Positions 24,252-33,045 are shown, counted from the stretch's first letter. The stretch: DNA of 38,569 nt from Oscillospiraceae bacterium (GCA_900768705.1 CAAGEB010000083.1:1-38569), one strand, 5' to 3'. Notes: generated by a model from the letters alone, not told the origin. A program made the numbers and translations.

Positions 24252-25409
24252 TTAGTCGTCAAGAATAACGGGCTTTGCGGTGAATTCCCTGCCGCAGGGC
24301 AATGGATTTTCAAAGGCAAGGGAATATATGTCGCCGCACCTTGCTTCAAAATTTGCCTGTCGGAAAGCTGCCGCAGAAGCTCCGGAAAGGGCCTTCAGCG
24401 AAGTGTCAACAGGCAGCGAACATTTAGCCGCCGCAAGTATCTCTCTTCCCCGTTTGTTCATGCCGAGTATTCTGATGTACGCAGCCGGTTCACGGGCAAA
24501 ATCCTTGTCAAGACCCAGAAATCCGCTTAGTACTGCCCGACGAATTCTTGCCAGCGTATAACGCTTGGTCTTGGTGAGAAAATAAAGCTCATTCAGCGAA
24601 CCCGCTCTGCGGACAGCCTTCCGCAGACGGTCGCCAAGACCGTTGGCACAATCGAAAATTCTGTCGAAATCCTCTTCGGAAAAGGTACGAAGTTTGGCAA
24701 GAATAGCACGCTCCAGACGCATAATATCGGCACTCGGCTCGTTCTCCGCAGGCGCGAAATCAAAGTAATCCTCTCCCGCAAGTATTTTTTTTCGGATAAA
24801 TGAAGCACTTGCAAAGCTGTCCTTTTCGGAGGCGCTGTCGTGTCCTGCTCCGATTCTTCCCGCCGTAAAAAGTTCAATACGGCTTCCCAGATTATCCAGT
24901 GCCGCAATATATTCAATTGCAAGAGTGTTGTTGGGAGACATAATCACCTCGCTCACATCGGGAGTGTAATATTCTCTGAGTGCATCCTGCAAAGCGGCAG
25001 GGTAGCTTTTTCCGTCTTTCAGGCTGCGGAAGAATTCCTCGGTATGGCTTACATATTCAACAGCCGACGCAGCCTCTTTAAGAGCGTCAATGCTTCCCGA
25101 TTCGCTGCCGAAGGACAGCATATCAATGCAGTTGAGAGCTGTAATTATTTCCGCCGCACCTCTTGCAAATGCCTCCGCCGGCATAAGTGAATATCGGGCG
25201 GGAAGTTCCAGCACCAGATCGGCACCGTTTTGCAATGCGGTTTTCGCACGAGCGTATTTATCGAATACAGCCACATCGCCTCTCTGGGTAAAATTGCCGC
25301 TCATAACCGCCACGATATGGGTTGCTCCCGCCTCTCTCGTCCTGTCCAGATGATATTTATGCCCATAGTGAAACGGATTGTATTCGCATATTACAGCCGC
25401 TGTTTTCAT
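24252..25409 (-). CDS. tmcAL: tRNA(Met) cytidine acetate ligase
   Basis: TmcAL (formerly YlbM) activates acetate with ATP and installs N4-acetylcytidine at the wobble position of elongator tRNA-Met. The 385 residues begin with the nucleotidyltransferase motif AAVICEYNPFHYGHKYHLD, followed by VAVMSGNFTQRGDVAVFDKY, VLELPARYSLMPAEAFA and FGSESGS. The C-terminal half holds the RNA-binding part (YTLARIRRAVLSGFLGL). The ATG follows GGGGAG. It is the first gene of the leftward tmcAL-murL-murD transcript and is divergent from ackA, a neighbour it also keeps in other Clostridia. Confidence 0.95.
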   Translation of the reverse strand: MKTAAVICEYNPFHYGHKYHLDRTREAGATHIVAVMSGNFTQRGDVAVFDKYARAKTALQNGADLVLELPARYSLMPAEAFARGAAEIITALNCIDMLSFGSESGSIDALKEAASAVEYVSHTEEFFRSLKDGKSYPAALQDALREYYTPDVSEVIMSPNNTLAIEYIAALDNLGSRIELFTAGRIGAGHDSASEKDSFASASFIRKKILAGEDYFDFAPAENEPSADIMRLERAILAKLRTFSEEDFDRIFDCANGLGDRLRKAVRRAGSLNELYFLTKTKRYTLARIRRAVLSGFLGLDKDFAREPAAYIRILGMNKRGREILAAAKCSLPVDTSLKALSGASAAAFRQANFEARCGDIYSLAFENPLPCGREFTAKPVILDD

Positions 25410-25463
25410 ACTGTCTCCCCTTCGATGTTGAAAATATCCACAATAAACCTTTACACTGTTTCT

Positions 25464-25492
25464 ATTTTACTACAAAATTCATAAATAATCAA
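25464..25492 (-). promoter_or_regulatory. Promoter of the tmcAL-murL-murD transcript
   Basis: On the minus strand TTGATT (25487-25492) and TAAAAT (25464-25469) are separated by 17 bases, about 55 bases before the tmcAL ATG. No other promoter is seen before murL or murD, so the three genes probably depend on it. Confidence 0.65.
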
Positions 25493-25510
25493 TATTTTTT
25501 TGAAAAACAC

Positions 25511-25539
25511 TTGATTTTTTTCAAAAAAAGGATTACAAT
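25511..25539 (+). promoter_or_regulatory. Probable promoter of ackA
   Basis: TTGATT at 25511-25516 and TACAAT at 25534-25539 have a 17-base spacer. A perfect TATAAT at 25552-25557 is an alternative -10 but lacks a good -35. The region is divergent with the tmcAL promoter and is very A/T-rich. Confidence 0.55.
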
Positions 25540-25596
25540 AGCAATGACTGTTATAATACAGATAAGTCTGATTATTATTTTGAAGGGATGAAAAAA

Positions 25597-26805
25597 ATGA
25601 AAATTCTTGTAATTAATGCGGGAAGCTCCTCTCTGAAGTATCAGCTTCTTGATATGGACGGCGAAAAGGTTATCGCAAAGGGTAACTGTGACAGAATAGG
25701 CATCGGCGGACACATCAAGCATACCACCTTCGACGGCAGAACGGTTGATACCGACTGCGATTTCCCCACCCACACCGAAGCTTTTGAAAAGCTGGTTGAG
25801 GTTCTCACCACAGGAGACGCTTCCGTTATTAAATCCATGGACGAGATTTCCGCAGTAGGTCACAGAATAGTACAGGGCGCAGAAATCTTCGACAAGACAA
25901 CGCTTGTTACCGACGAGGTAATTCAGCAGATAGACGATCTGGCAGAGCTGGCTCCGGTACATAACCACGCTCACGCACTGGCGCTCAGAGCCTGCAAGAA
26001 GGTTATTCCCGCCACCACACCTCAGGTTGTTGTATTCGACACCGCATTCCACCAGACTATGCCCGAAAAGGCATATATGTTCGGTATGCCCTACGAGTGC
26101 TATGAGAAGTATCATGTCAGAAAATACGGCTTCCACGGCACCTCCCACAGATTTGTTACACAGGCTCTGGCAGACGCCCTGGGCAGAGATCTCAAGGATA
26201 TGAAGATTGTATCCTGCCATCTCGGAAACGGCTCCTCAATCACAGCCGTTGAAGGCGGCAAGTCCATTGATACATCTATGGGCTTTACTCCTCTGGACGG
26301 TGTAATTATGGGAACACGCTCCGGCTGCGTTGACCCCTCCGCAGTAACCTTTATTGAGAACAAGCTTCATCTGGACCCCTCCGAAATGAGTGATTACCTC
26401 AATAAGAAATCCGGATTTCTCGGTATTTCCGGCATCTCCAGCGACAACCGCGACATTACCGCCGCCGCAGAACACGGCGACAAGAAGGCAAAGCTTGCGG
26501 GAGAAATGCTCCGCTACGAAATCAAAAAGTACATCGGCTCTTATGCCGCAGTAATGAACGGTCTGGACGCCGTACTGTTCACAGGCGGAATCGGCGAAAA
26601 CTCCGACGACCTGCGTGAGGATGTATGCTCCGATATGGAGTTTTTAGGCATTAAGCTGGATAAGGAAGCAAACAAGGGACTCAGAGGAAAGCTCCAGAGA
26701 ATTTCCGCTCCCGACAGCAAGGTTGAGGTATGGGTTGTTCCCACCAACGAGGAGCTTCTTATCGCAAGAGATACCAAGGCTCTTGTGGAGCAGCTTGGCA
26801 AGTAA
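25597..26805 (+). CDS. ackA: Acetate kinase
   Basis: AckA interconverts acetyl phosphate plus ADP with acetate plus ATP, the last ATP-yielding step of acetate fermentation. Two ATGs are close. I choose 25597 (402 residues) because GAAGGGAT then lies at a proper distance, whereas for the ATG at 25588 the site abuts the codon. The N-terminal KILVINAGSSSLKYQLLDM, VVFDTAFHQTMP, YGFHGTSHRFVTQ, SCHLGNGSSITAVEGGKSID and LFTGGIGENS motifs of the ASKHA fold are all intact. No phosphotransacetylase gene is next to it. The GH5-like lipoprotein gene follows 52 bases later on the same strand without a terminator. Confidence 0.97.
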   Translation: MKILVINAGSSSLKYQLLDMDGEKVIAKGNCDRIGIGGHIKHTTFDGRTVDTDCDFPTHTEAFEKLVEVLTTGDASVIKSMDEISAVGHRIVQGAEIFDKTTLVTDEVIQQIDDLAELAPVHNHAHALALRACKKVIPATTPQVVVFDTAFHQTMPEKAYMFGMPYECYEKYHVRKYGFHGTSHRFVTQALADALGRDLKDMKIVSCHLGNGSSITAVEGGKSIDTSMGFTPLDGVIMGTRSGCVDPSAVTFIENKLHLDPSEMSDYLNKKSGFLGISGISSDNRDITAAAEHGDKKAKLAGEMLRYEIKKYIGSYAAVMNGLDAVLFTGGIGENSDDLREDVCSDMEFLGIKLDKEANKGLRGKLQRISAPDSKVEVWVVPTNEELLIARDTKALVEQLGK

Positions 26806-26857
26806 TCCCCCGATATCGTATAATGTAAAGACATACAATTAACGGAGACAGCATAAT

Positions 26858-28015
26858 ATGAAAATCAAAAATATTTTACCCGCTGCTTTTCTGACGGCTG
26901 CAATGCTGCTTACAGGCTGTGCAGGCGGTACGGAATCCGGCAGCAGAAACAATTCCTCCACCTCATCTTCGTCTTCATCCAAAGTTTCATCAAGCAGTTC
27001 ATCCTCAAAGTCGAACATCAATATTTACGGCGACAAAACCGAGACAAAGGCAGGTTTTTCCGTTGACGGAAACAAGCTGCTTGACGCCAACGGAAAAGAA
27101 TTCATTATGCGGGGAGTTAATTTCCCGTATATGTGGAACAAAGACAGTCTGGAGGACGCTCTGGACGGTATAGCCGCTTCGGGTGCCAACTGCGTAAGAA
27201 TCGGTTTGTCCGACGGCGAGCTTTGGGAGAAAACCACAGCGGAGGAGGTTGAAAAAATCATCTCCGAATGTGAAGAACGCAAGCTGGTAAGCGTGCTGGA
27301 AATTCACGACACAACCTACGGTCTTTCCTACGAGGACGCCGACGGTAACAAGCTTTCTATCAGGGATAATATCAAGCCTCTGGATATGGCGGCAAATTAC
27401 TGGATTGAAATGGCGGATCTGCTGAACAGCCATGCCGATACCGTAATCGTAAATATCGGAAATGAATGGCATAACGGAAGCTGGCTGAATTCACAGGAAT
27501 GGGCAGACGGCTACAAAACGATTATAGCAAAGCTCCGCAGTGCCAATATAACCAATACTCTGATGGTGGACGCTGACGGAAACGGACAATTTGCCGGATG
27601 TCTTTACGGAGACGAGGCGAAGAACACTCCCGCCTGTGCAGCCGATATTATTTCAGCGGATAAAAAATCCAACACAATGTTTTCAATACACATGTTCGCC
27701 ATTGCCGCTCCCGACGAGGAAACCGTAAACAGTACCCTTACCTCCTGCATTGATCAGAAAATCTGCGTCTGCGTGGGAGCATTCAACAGCGGCAACGCTT
27801 CCGCATCCGCCGCAAGTCAGGCGGTAATGGAGGTCTGCGAAGAAAAGAACATAGGCTACATTGGCTGGGTCTGGAAGGACGACAGCGGCAATACCAAAAA
27901 TACGGATATTGCCATTGACTGGAACGGTTCAGCCTACACCGACTGGGGCGAAACGCTTATAAACGGCTCCAACGGCATTAAATCCGCCTCGGAAATCTGC
28001 TCCGTTTTTGAATAA
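26858..28015 (+). CDS. GH5-like (cellulase/mannanase-fold) lipoprotein lacking the nucleophile Glu
   Basis: The 385-residue precursor has a signal peptide with lipobox LTGC (Cys21), a very Ser-rich linker (about 28-52) and a glycoside hydrolase 5 type TIM barrel from about residue 66. Typical landmarks are FSVDGNKLLDANGKEFIMRG, the Arg in ANCVRIG, the acid/base Glu203 in VIVNIGNEWHNG, the His in MFSIHMF (278) and IGYIGWVWKDDSGN near the end. Where GH5_7/GH5_8-type enzymes have the nucleophile in an IGEFG-like strand, this protein reads VCVGAFNSG with Ala308 (codon GCA at 27779-27781). It may be a catalytically dead glycan-binding surface protein. It lies downstream of ackA and is followed by a clear terminator. 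Confidence 0.85.
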   Translation: MKIKNILPAAFLTAAMLLTGCAGGTESGSRNNSSTSSSSSSKVSSSSSSSKSNINIYGDKTETKAGFSVDGNKLLDANGKEFIMRGVNFPYMWNKDSLEDALDGIAASGANCVRIGLSDGELWEKTTAEEVEKIISECEERKLVSVLEIHDTTYGLSYEDADGNKLSIRDNIKPLDMAANYWIEMADLLNSHADTVIVNIGNEWHNGSWLNSQEWADGYKTIIAKLRSANITNTLMVDADGNGQFAGCLYGDEAKNTPACAADIISADKKSNTMFSIHMFAIAAPDEETVNSTLTSCIDQKICVCVGAFNSGNASASAASQAVMEVCEEKNIGYIGWVWKDDSGNTKNTDIAIDWNGSAYTDWGETLINGSNGIKSASEICSVFE

Positions 28016-28036
28016 CGGTTCAAAAAATAGTATTTC

Positions 28037-28077
28037 GGGAAGCTTATTCGCCGTTGCGAAGGCTTCCCTTTTTATTT
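28037..28077 (+). terminator. Terminator after the GH5-like gene
   Basis: GGGAAGC (28037-28043) pairs with GCTTCCC (28062-28068), with further inner pairing CGC/GCG, and TTTTTATTT follows. It separates the ackA unit from the mreB operon. Confidence 0.85.
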
Positions 28078-28135
28078 GACTACTAATTGCACAAAAAAAT
28101 CCTCGAAATTTTCAAAAATTGAGATAAATATAATA

Positions 28136-28164
28136 TTGCCATAAGTCAATAATAATGGTATAAT
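28136..28164 (+). promoter_or_regulatory. Promoter of the mreB operon
   Basis: TTGCCA at 28136-28141 and TATAAT at 28159-28164 are separated by 17 bases. The leader to the mreB ATG is about 55 bases and contains GGAGGAAAT as ribosome binding site. Confidence 0.8.
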
Positions 28165-28225
28165 ATAACTTGGTGAGTTTTAACCTAATGTGAAAATATC
28201 AAATAATTATCGGAGGAAATCTTCA

Positions 28226-29245
28226 ATGTTTGGAATGAGCAAGGATATCGGCATAGATCTGGGAACAGCTAATACTCTGGTTTATATGAGAGGAAAAGGT
28301 ATAATTATCCGTGAGCCTTCCGTTGTTGCGGTGGACAAGAAGGCAGGTCAGGTAAGATATGTAGGTCAGGAAGCCAAGGATGTTATCGGACGCACACCCG
28401 GCTCCATCGTTGCCGTAAGGCCTCTGAAAGACGGCGTTATTGCCGATTTTGACATAACCTCCACCATGCTGGCGGAATTTATCAGAAAGGCTCTCAAGGG
28501 CAGAGGCAAGGCGAGAGTCATCATCTGCATTCCCTCCGGAGTAACGGAAGTAGAGCGCAGAGCGGTCAAGGAAGCCGCTCAGCAGGCAGGCGCAAAGCGT
28601 GTGTCCATCATTGAAGAGCCTATGGCTGCCGCAATCGGGGCAGGTCTTCCCGTGGAAGAACCTATGGGCAATATGATTGTTGATATCGGCGGCGGTACCA
28701 GCGAAGTTGCAATTATTTCCCTCGGCGGCATAGTTACCGCCCGTTCCGTCCGTGTTGCGGGAGATGAATTTGATTCCGCAATTATCAACTATATCAAGAA
28801 AAAGTACAATCTTCTCATCGGTGAAAGAACCGCTGAGAATATCAAGACCGGTATAGGCTCCGCTTTCAAAACCGAGGAAAATGAACCGGTTATGGATATC
28901 AGAGGACGCAACCTGCTCAACGGATTGCCCGAGAATATCACAATAACCTCCGAGGAAATCAGAGAAGCGCTTACAGAGCCGCTGTCCCATGTTATTGAAG
29001 CAATCAAGACTACACTTGAAAAATGCCCTCCGGAGCTGGCTGCCGATATTATAGAAAACGGCATTATGCTTGCAGGCGGCGGTGCATTGCTCCGCGGTCT
29101 GGATCAGCTTATTCATGAGGAAACCGGAATGCCCGTAAAAATTGCCGAAAGACCCCTTGACTGCGTTGCGGACGGCACCGGAAAGGTTCTGGAGAATATT
29201 GACAAGCTGGAAGATGTTCTCACCGAGGACGACACCATATATTGA
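28226..29245 (+). CDS. mreB: Rod shape-determining protein MreB
   Basis: MreB is the bacterial actin that organises lateral cell-wall synthesis along the membrane. The start is ATG 28226, placed after GGAGGAAAT; a 12-codon upstream extension from 28190 is rejected. The 339 residues begin MFGMSKDIGIDLGTANTLVY (phosphate 1 loop) and include ICIPSGVTEVERRAVKEAA, IVDIGGGTSEVAIISLGGIV (phosphate 2), the interdomain hinge region with EEPMAAAIGAGLPV, and IMLAGGGALLRGLD (adenosine motif). The presence of mreB suggests a rod or ovoid cell rather than a true coccus. It is followed by mreC, mreD and a class B PBP. Confidence 0.98.
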   Translation: MFGMSKDIGIDLGTANTLVYMRGKGIIIREPSVVAVDKKAGQVRYVGQEAKDVIGRTPGSIVAVRPLKDGVIADFDITSTMLAEFIRKALKGRGKARVIICIPSGVTEVERRAVKEAAQQAGAKRVSIIEEPMAAAIGAGLPVEEPMGNMIVDIGGGTSEVAIISLGGIVTARSVRVAGDEFDSAIINYIKKKYNLLIGERTAENIKTGIGSAFKTEENEPVMDIRGRNLLNGLPENITITSEEIREALTEPLSHVIEAIKTTLEKCPPELAADIIENGIMLAGGGALLRGLDQLIHEETGMPVKIAERPLDCVADGTGKVLENIDKLEDVLTEDDTIY

Positions 29246-29287
29246 TTTTCACAGCAGCAAACCTTTCAGACTTGACACAGGTGTATA

Positions 29288-30151
29288 ATGAAAGATTTTT
29301 TTCACAGCGTTAAATTCAAAATACTGATATGTATTGCTGCCCTTCTCCTTGGGCTTATGACTTATGTTGCGGTCAGCTCGGGAACCCAAACCATACCCGA
29401 GCAGATAATCGGAACCATAACATACCCCTTTGTTACTGCGGCGAACTGGATTTCCGAGGGCGTATCCGGCTTTCTCGACAAGCTGGTAAATGCGGATACT
29501 TACAAAAAGCAGAACGAGGAGATGTCCGCTCAGCTTACCGAAATGTATAAACACACGGTTGATTACGAAGCTCTTAAGGCGGAAAATGAACAGCTTCGTG
29601 AAATGCTGGAGCTTAAAGAGAAAAACAAGGATTTTATGTTCTCCGAGCCTTGCAGCGTTATCGCACGGAATGCCAATGATATGTACGGAGGCTTTACCAT
29701 AAATATCGGAAAATCAGGCGGCGTATCCGTGAACGACCCTGTTATCACCCCCGTGGGTCTGGTGGGAAGGGTTACTTCCGTTGCCGAGAATTACGCAAAG
29801 GTATCAACGGTAATCAGTCCTGAAATCAATGTCGGCGTATATACCACCCGTGCAAAAACCACCGGTGTTATTGAAAACGACCTTACCTCCGCCAAGGACG
29901 GACTGTGCCTGATGAGCGATATTCTCAAGGATGCGGATATCAAAGAAGGAGATGTGGTTTTCACCTCCGGAAAAAGCGGGCTGTTCCCTCATGATATTAT
30001 GCTGGGAACCGTAACAAAGGTTTACGACGACCCGAACGGTTTGTCCAAGCACGCATTGATAAAACCTGCCGCAGATGTTTTCGGCATAACCTCCGTATTT
30101 GTGGTAACGGACTTTGACGGAAAAGGCATTCCCTTTGAAACAGACGAATAG
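29288..30151 (+). CDS. mreC: Rod shape-determining protein MreC
   Basis: MreC is a bitopic membrane protein whose extracellular part links MreB, MreD and the elongation PBP. The 287 residues show a short cytoplasmic start, one membrane segment (about 11-33, ILICIAALLLGLMTYVAVSS), a coiled coil (about 68-110, rich in Lys/Glu/Leu with EALKAENEQLREMLELKEKN) and the beta-barrel pair (GGFTINIGKSGGVSVNDPVI, VGLVGRVTSVAENYAKVSTV, VVFTSGKSGLFPHDIMLGTV). It starts 42 bases after mreB and mreD follows 8 bases later. An AGGTG site precedes the ATG. Confidence 0.96.
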   Translation: MKDFFHSVKFKILICIAALLLGLMTYVAVSSGTQTIPEQIIGTITYPFVTAANWISEGVSGFLDKLVNADTYKKQNEEMSAQLTEMYKHTVDYEALKAENEQLREMLELKEKNKDFMFSEPCSVIARNANDMYGGFTINIGKSGGVSVNDPVITPVGLVGRVTSVAENYAKVSTVISPEINVGVYTTRAKTTGVIENDLTSAKDGLCLMSDILKDADIKEGDVVFTSGKSGLFPHDIMLGTVTKVYDDPNGLSKHALIKPAADVFGITSVFVVTDFDGKGIPFETDE

Positions 30152-30159
30152 GTAAATAT

Positions 30160-30747
30160 ATGAAAAAAATTTCTCGAAGCAAAGCTCGTGCGCACGGAGT
30201 AATGCTGCGCAGTGTTCTGCGCTGGCTGCTGTATGCGGCGGTTTTGCTTTTGTTTTACTCTTTTTTATGCAATCCGATTATACCCGGATACTGCCCGCTG
30301 ATAATTATTCCCCTTGCCACTGCCGTTGCAATGTACGAGGGTGATCTGGCGTCGGGGATATTCGGCGCAGTCTGCGGAATTATGCTGGATATGGCTGACG
30401 GCTCATCGGTGGTGGGATTTACAGCACTTTGGCTGCTTTGCCTCTGCCCTTTTATTTCCCTGCTTTCCCGTTTTCTGATTAAGGTAAATTTTGTATCTCA
30501 TTTTGTGATCAACGCAGCAGTAACGGTAATTATCGGCGGACTGGATATGCTGTTTATGCACTGGGTATGGGAAGGCTCCCAGAGCGTAATATCTCTCACC
30601 CGGATAATACTCCCCTCCTACTGCGGAGCGATTTTGTTCTCGGTGCCGATTTATTTTCTGGTTCGGTTCATTTCCAACAAATTCAATCCGCAGGAACGCA
30701 AAACTCCCGAAGAACACGCAGAGGAAGAAGAAAGCGATAAAAACTGA
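30160..30747 (+). CDS. mreD: Rod shape-determining protein MreD
   Basis: The 195-residue protein is an integral membrane subunit of the elongation complex with about five hydrophobic helices, preceded by a basic N-terminus (MKKISRSKARAHG). The family pattern is weakly conserved; here the GYCPLIIIPLATAVAMYEGD and FGAVCGIMLDMADGSSVVGF segments and the position between mreC and a class B PBP support the call. The last 25 residues are charged and cytoplasmic. The ribosome binding site is weak (TAGGT), and translation may be coupled to mreC, which ends 8 bases upstream. Confidence 0.88.
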   Translation: MKKISRSKARAHGVMLRSVLRWLLYAAVLLLFYSFLCNPIIPGYCPLIIIPLATAVAMYEGDLASGIFGAVCGIMLDMADGSSVVGFTALWLLCLCPFISLLSRFLIKVNFVSHFVINAAVTVIIGGLDMLFMHWVWEGSQSVISLTRIILPSYCGAILFSVPIYFLVRFISNKFNPQERKTPEEHAEEEESDKN

Positions 30748-30762
30748 CAGGATGATATTGTT

Positions 30763-32838
30763 ATGAAGAAAATACCCTCAACGATTCGTACTATAATACT
30801 TGCAGCTCTTGTCATAATTATGTCCTTTATGTGCGGAGTGCGTCTGCTCCAGACCCAGATTGTGGATGGCAGCAAGTATCTGGAAATGACAAAGGCGACT
30901 TATGAAATCGATCAGGATATTGAAGCGGCAAGAGGACAGATTGTGGATTGCAACGGCAAGGTTCTCAATACCAATAAGATTATTTACAACATAAATTTCC
31001 AGCGTTCATCACTGATAAAGGGCACAGAAAATGAAATTATCTACCGTGTTCTGACAGTGCTTATAAAAAACGGTGAGAAATGGAATGACAGTCTGCCCAT
31101 AAGCAAAACCGCTCCCTATTCCTTTGATGAAAAGCGTGAATCCGCTATCGAAACCCTTAAATCAAAGCTTAATGTGGGAAGCTATGCCACGGTTGACAAC
31201 TGCATCTACCAATTATACGATACATTTAAGATTTCCGACAAATATGACGAACAGATGCGCAGATACATTGCGGGTGTTCGCTATGAAATGCTTATTAAGG
31301 ACTTTTCCGATGAGAACAAATTTGTTCTTGCCTCCGATATCAGCGAAGATACCGTTCTTGAGCTGAAGGAGCTTATGTCAATGCTCAGCGGCGTAGATAT
31401 CACCGAAAGCTGGGAAAGAGCTTATCAAAACGGGGATATTGCCCCTCACCTCCGGGGAACCGTCGGTTCTATTTCCGCCGAGGAATATTCCGAACTGAAA
31501 AACAGCGGATATAATCTTAACGATATAATAGGAAAAGAGGGCGTGGAGCTTGCTCTTGAGGATGTCCTCCGAGGAACAAGAGGAACCCGCACAATAACCA
31601 AGGGCGCAGACGGTCTGGAAATCAAGGACGAGGTAACAAAAGAGCCGATTGCTGGAAATTCGGTAATGCTTACTATTGATTCCGACTATCAGAAGCTGGT
31701 TCAGGAGCTTCTGGAGTATCACATCAAATATCTCCAGTCTCCCTACTATACCACCGCCTATGACGCAACCCTCAGAGGAAAGGGCTGTCAGGCGGGTGCG
31801 GTGGTTGTACTGGATGTGAAAACCGGCGGTTTGCTGGCCTCCGCAAGCTATCCTTCCTACGACCTTAACGACTATGTAAACAATTATGATAAGGTTATCA
31901 GTCAGAAAAATTTTCCCGTTTTTAACAGAGCGCTGAATGGCATATACCGTCCCGGCTCCACCTTTAAAACCATTACTGCGGCGGCAGGTATGGCAGAGGG
32001 CGTCATCACTCCCGACAGCACAATTAATTGCACCGGTGTATATACCTACTATTCGCCCAGCTTCAACCCCACCTGTCTGGGATACCACGGTGCAATTACC
32101 GTAAAAGAGGGATTAAAATATTCCTGCAATATATTCTTCTATGAAACAGCCCGCAGACTGGGCATAGATTCCCTTGCAAGGTGGGCGTCAAGATTCGGAG
32201 TGGGACAGGATCTGGGCTTTGAGCTGAGTATGAGCAAAGGGCAAATGAGTTCTCTGGAGCTGTTTGAAGAAAAGGGCTATGAATGGTATGACGGAAACAT
32301 AGTTCAGGCAGGAATAGGTCAGTGCGAAACTCTTATGACACCTATGCATCTGGCGGTTCAGGCAATGACGCTTGCCAATAACGGCGTGCGCTATGAACCT
32401 CATATTGTTAAGTCGGTATATAATTATGATTTCACCGAAAAGCTGTACAGCAAAGAGACGGTTGTTGCGGATGATTTTTCAAAGGAAGCCGGCATGGACG
32501 AATATATGAAAGCTATCCGAGAAGGAATGAAGCTGGTAGCCTCCACTCAGGTTCACTTTATGATTGACGGCGCAGGATATGTCTGCCCCTTCGATTATCT
32601 GAACATCGGCAAGGAAAATGTTGCAATTAAAACAGGTACGCCCCAGACATCGGAGAATGAGTATAACTCTGCTCTGGTGGGAATTTATCCCGCCGATAAC
32701 CCGGAAATAGCCTTCGGAATAATTCTGGAGCACGGAGAGTTTGCCAAGGTAATGGCAGCCAATGTAATCAAAGCATATACCACGGGAACAATCAGCACGA
32801 ATTATGACGAAAAGGGCTACCCAAAAACCATATTGTAA
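30763..32838 (+). CDS. mrdA: Class B penicillin-binding protein (PBP2/MrdA-type transpeptidase)
   Basis: This transpeptidase cross-links peptidoglycan during elongation with MreBCD. The 691 residues have one N-terminal membrane anchor (about 7-27), a pedestal/dimerisation domain (DIEAARGQIVDCNGKVL, then RGTVGSISAEEYSELKNSGY and GKEGVELALEDVLRGTRGTR), and the transpeptidase domain with Ser399 in STFK (399-402), SCN at 454-456 and KTG at 623-625. All three active-site motifs are intact. There is no transglycosylase domain, so it needs a SEDS partner. The usual partner gene rodA is not in this cluster, although many Clostridia have it near mgsA. An AGGATG site precedes the ATG. Confidence 0.95.
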   Translation: MKKIPSTIRTIILAALVIIMSFMCGVRLLQTQIVDGSKYLEMTKATYEIDQDIEAARGQIVDCNGKVLNTNKIIYNINFQRSSLIKGTENEIIYRVLTVLIKNGEKWNDSLPISKTAPYSFDEKRESAIETLKSKLNVGSYATVDNCIYQLYDTFKISDKYDEQMRRYIAGVRYEMLIKDFSDENKFVLASDISEDTVLELKELMSMLSGVDITESWERAYQNGDIAPHLRGTVGSISAEEYSELKNSGYNLNDIIGKEGVELALEDVLRGTRGTRTITKGADGLEIKDEVTKEPIAGNSVMLTIDSDYQKLVQELLEYHIKYLQSPYYTTAYDATLRGKGCQAGAVVVLDVKTGGLLASASYPSYDLNDYVNNYDKVISQKNFPVFNRALNGIYRPGSTFKTITAAAGMAEGVITPDSTINCTGVYTYYSPSFNPTCLGYHGAITVKEGLKYSCNIFFYETARRLGIDSLARWASRFGVGQDLGFELSMSKGQMSSLELFEEKGYEWYDGNIVQAGIGQCETLMTPMHLAVQAMTLANNGVRYEPHIVKSVYNYDFTEKLYSKETVVADDFSKEAGMDEYMKAIREGMKLVASTQVHFMIDGAGYVCPFDYLNIGKENVAIKTGTPQTSENEYNSALVGIYPADNPEIAFGIILEHGEFAKVMAANVIKAYTTGTISTNYDEKGYPKTIL

Positions 32839-32852
32839 ATTACAGAATATTC

Positions 32853-32956
32853 TTTGTGCAATATACACAAAAATTGTCAAAAAATATCACATTTTTCACA
32901 AATTTTGCATTATTGCAAAAAAAGGGCTTTCATTTATCGGCTTTTTGTGCTAAAAT
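32853..32956 (+). promoter_or_regulatory. minD upstream region: inverted repeats and extended -10 promoter
   Basis: Two inverted repeats lie between mrdA and minD: TTTGTG/CACAAA (32853-32871) and TTTTGC/GCAAAA with a 6-base spacer (32903-32920). A TAAAAT at 32951-32956 preceded by TG (extended -10) is the likely -10; the -35 position (32928-32933, TTTCAT) is poor. The repeats may be operator sites or weak terminators. This suggests that minD can be expressed independently of the mre genes. Confidence 0.5.
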
Positions 32957-33045
32957 GTAGATAAGATTTTATGGTCTTTATTACAGAGTGCATAAGTGTA
33001 TGCTTTTGCACCGGCGGCGCAATACACGCCGGAAAGGGGAATATT

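Noticed and set aside
28190..28225. Upstream extension of MreB
   Set aside because: The 12 extra codons precede the GGAGGAAAT site, and MreB proteins normally start just before the DIGIDLGTANT segment.
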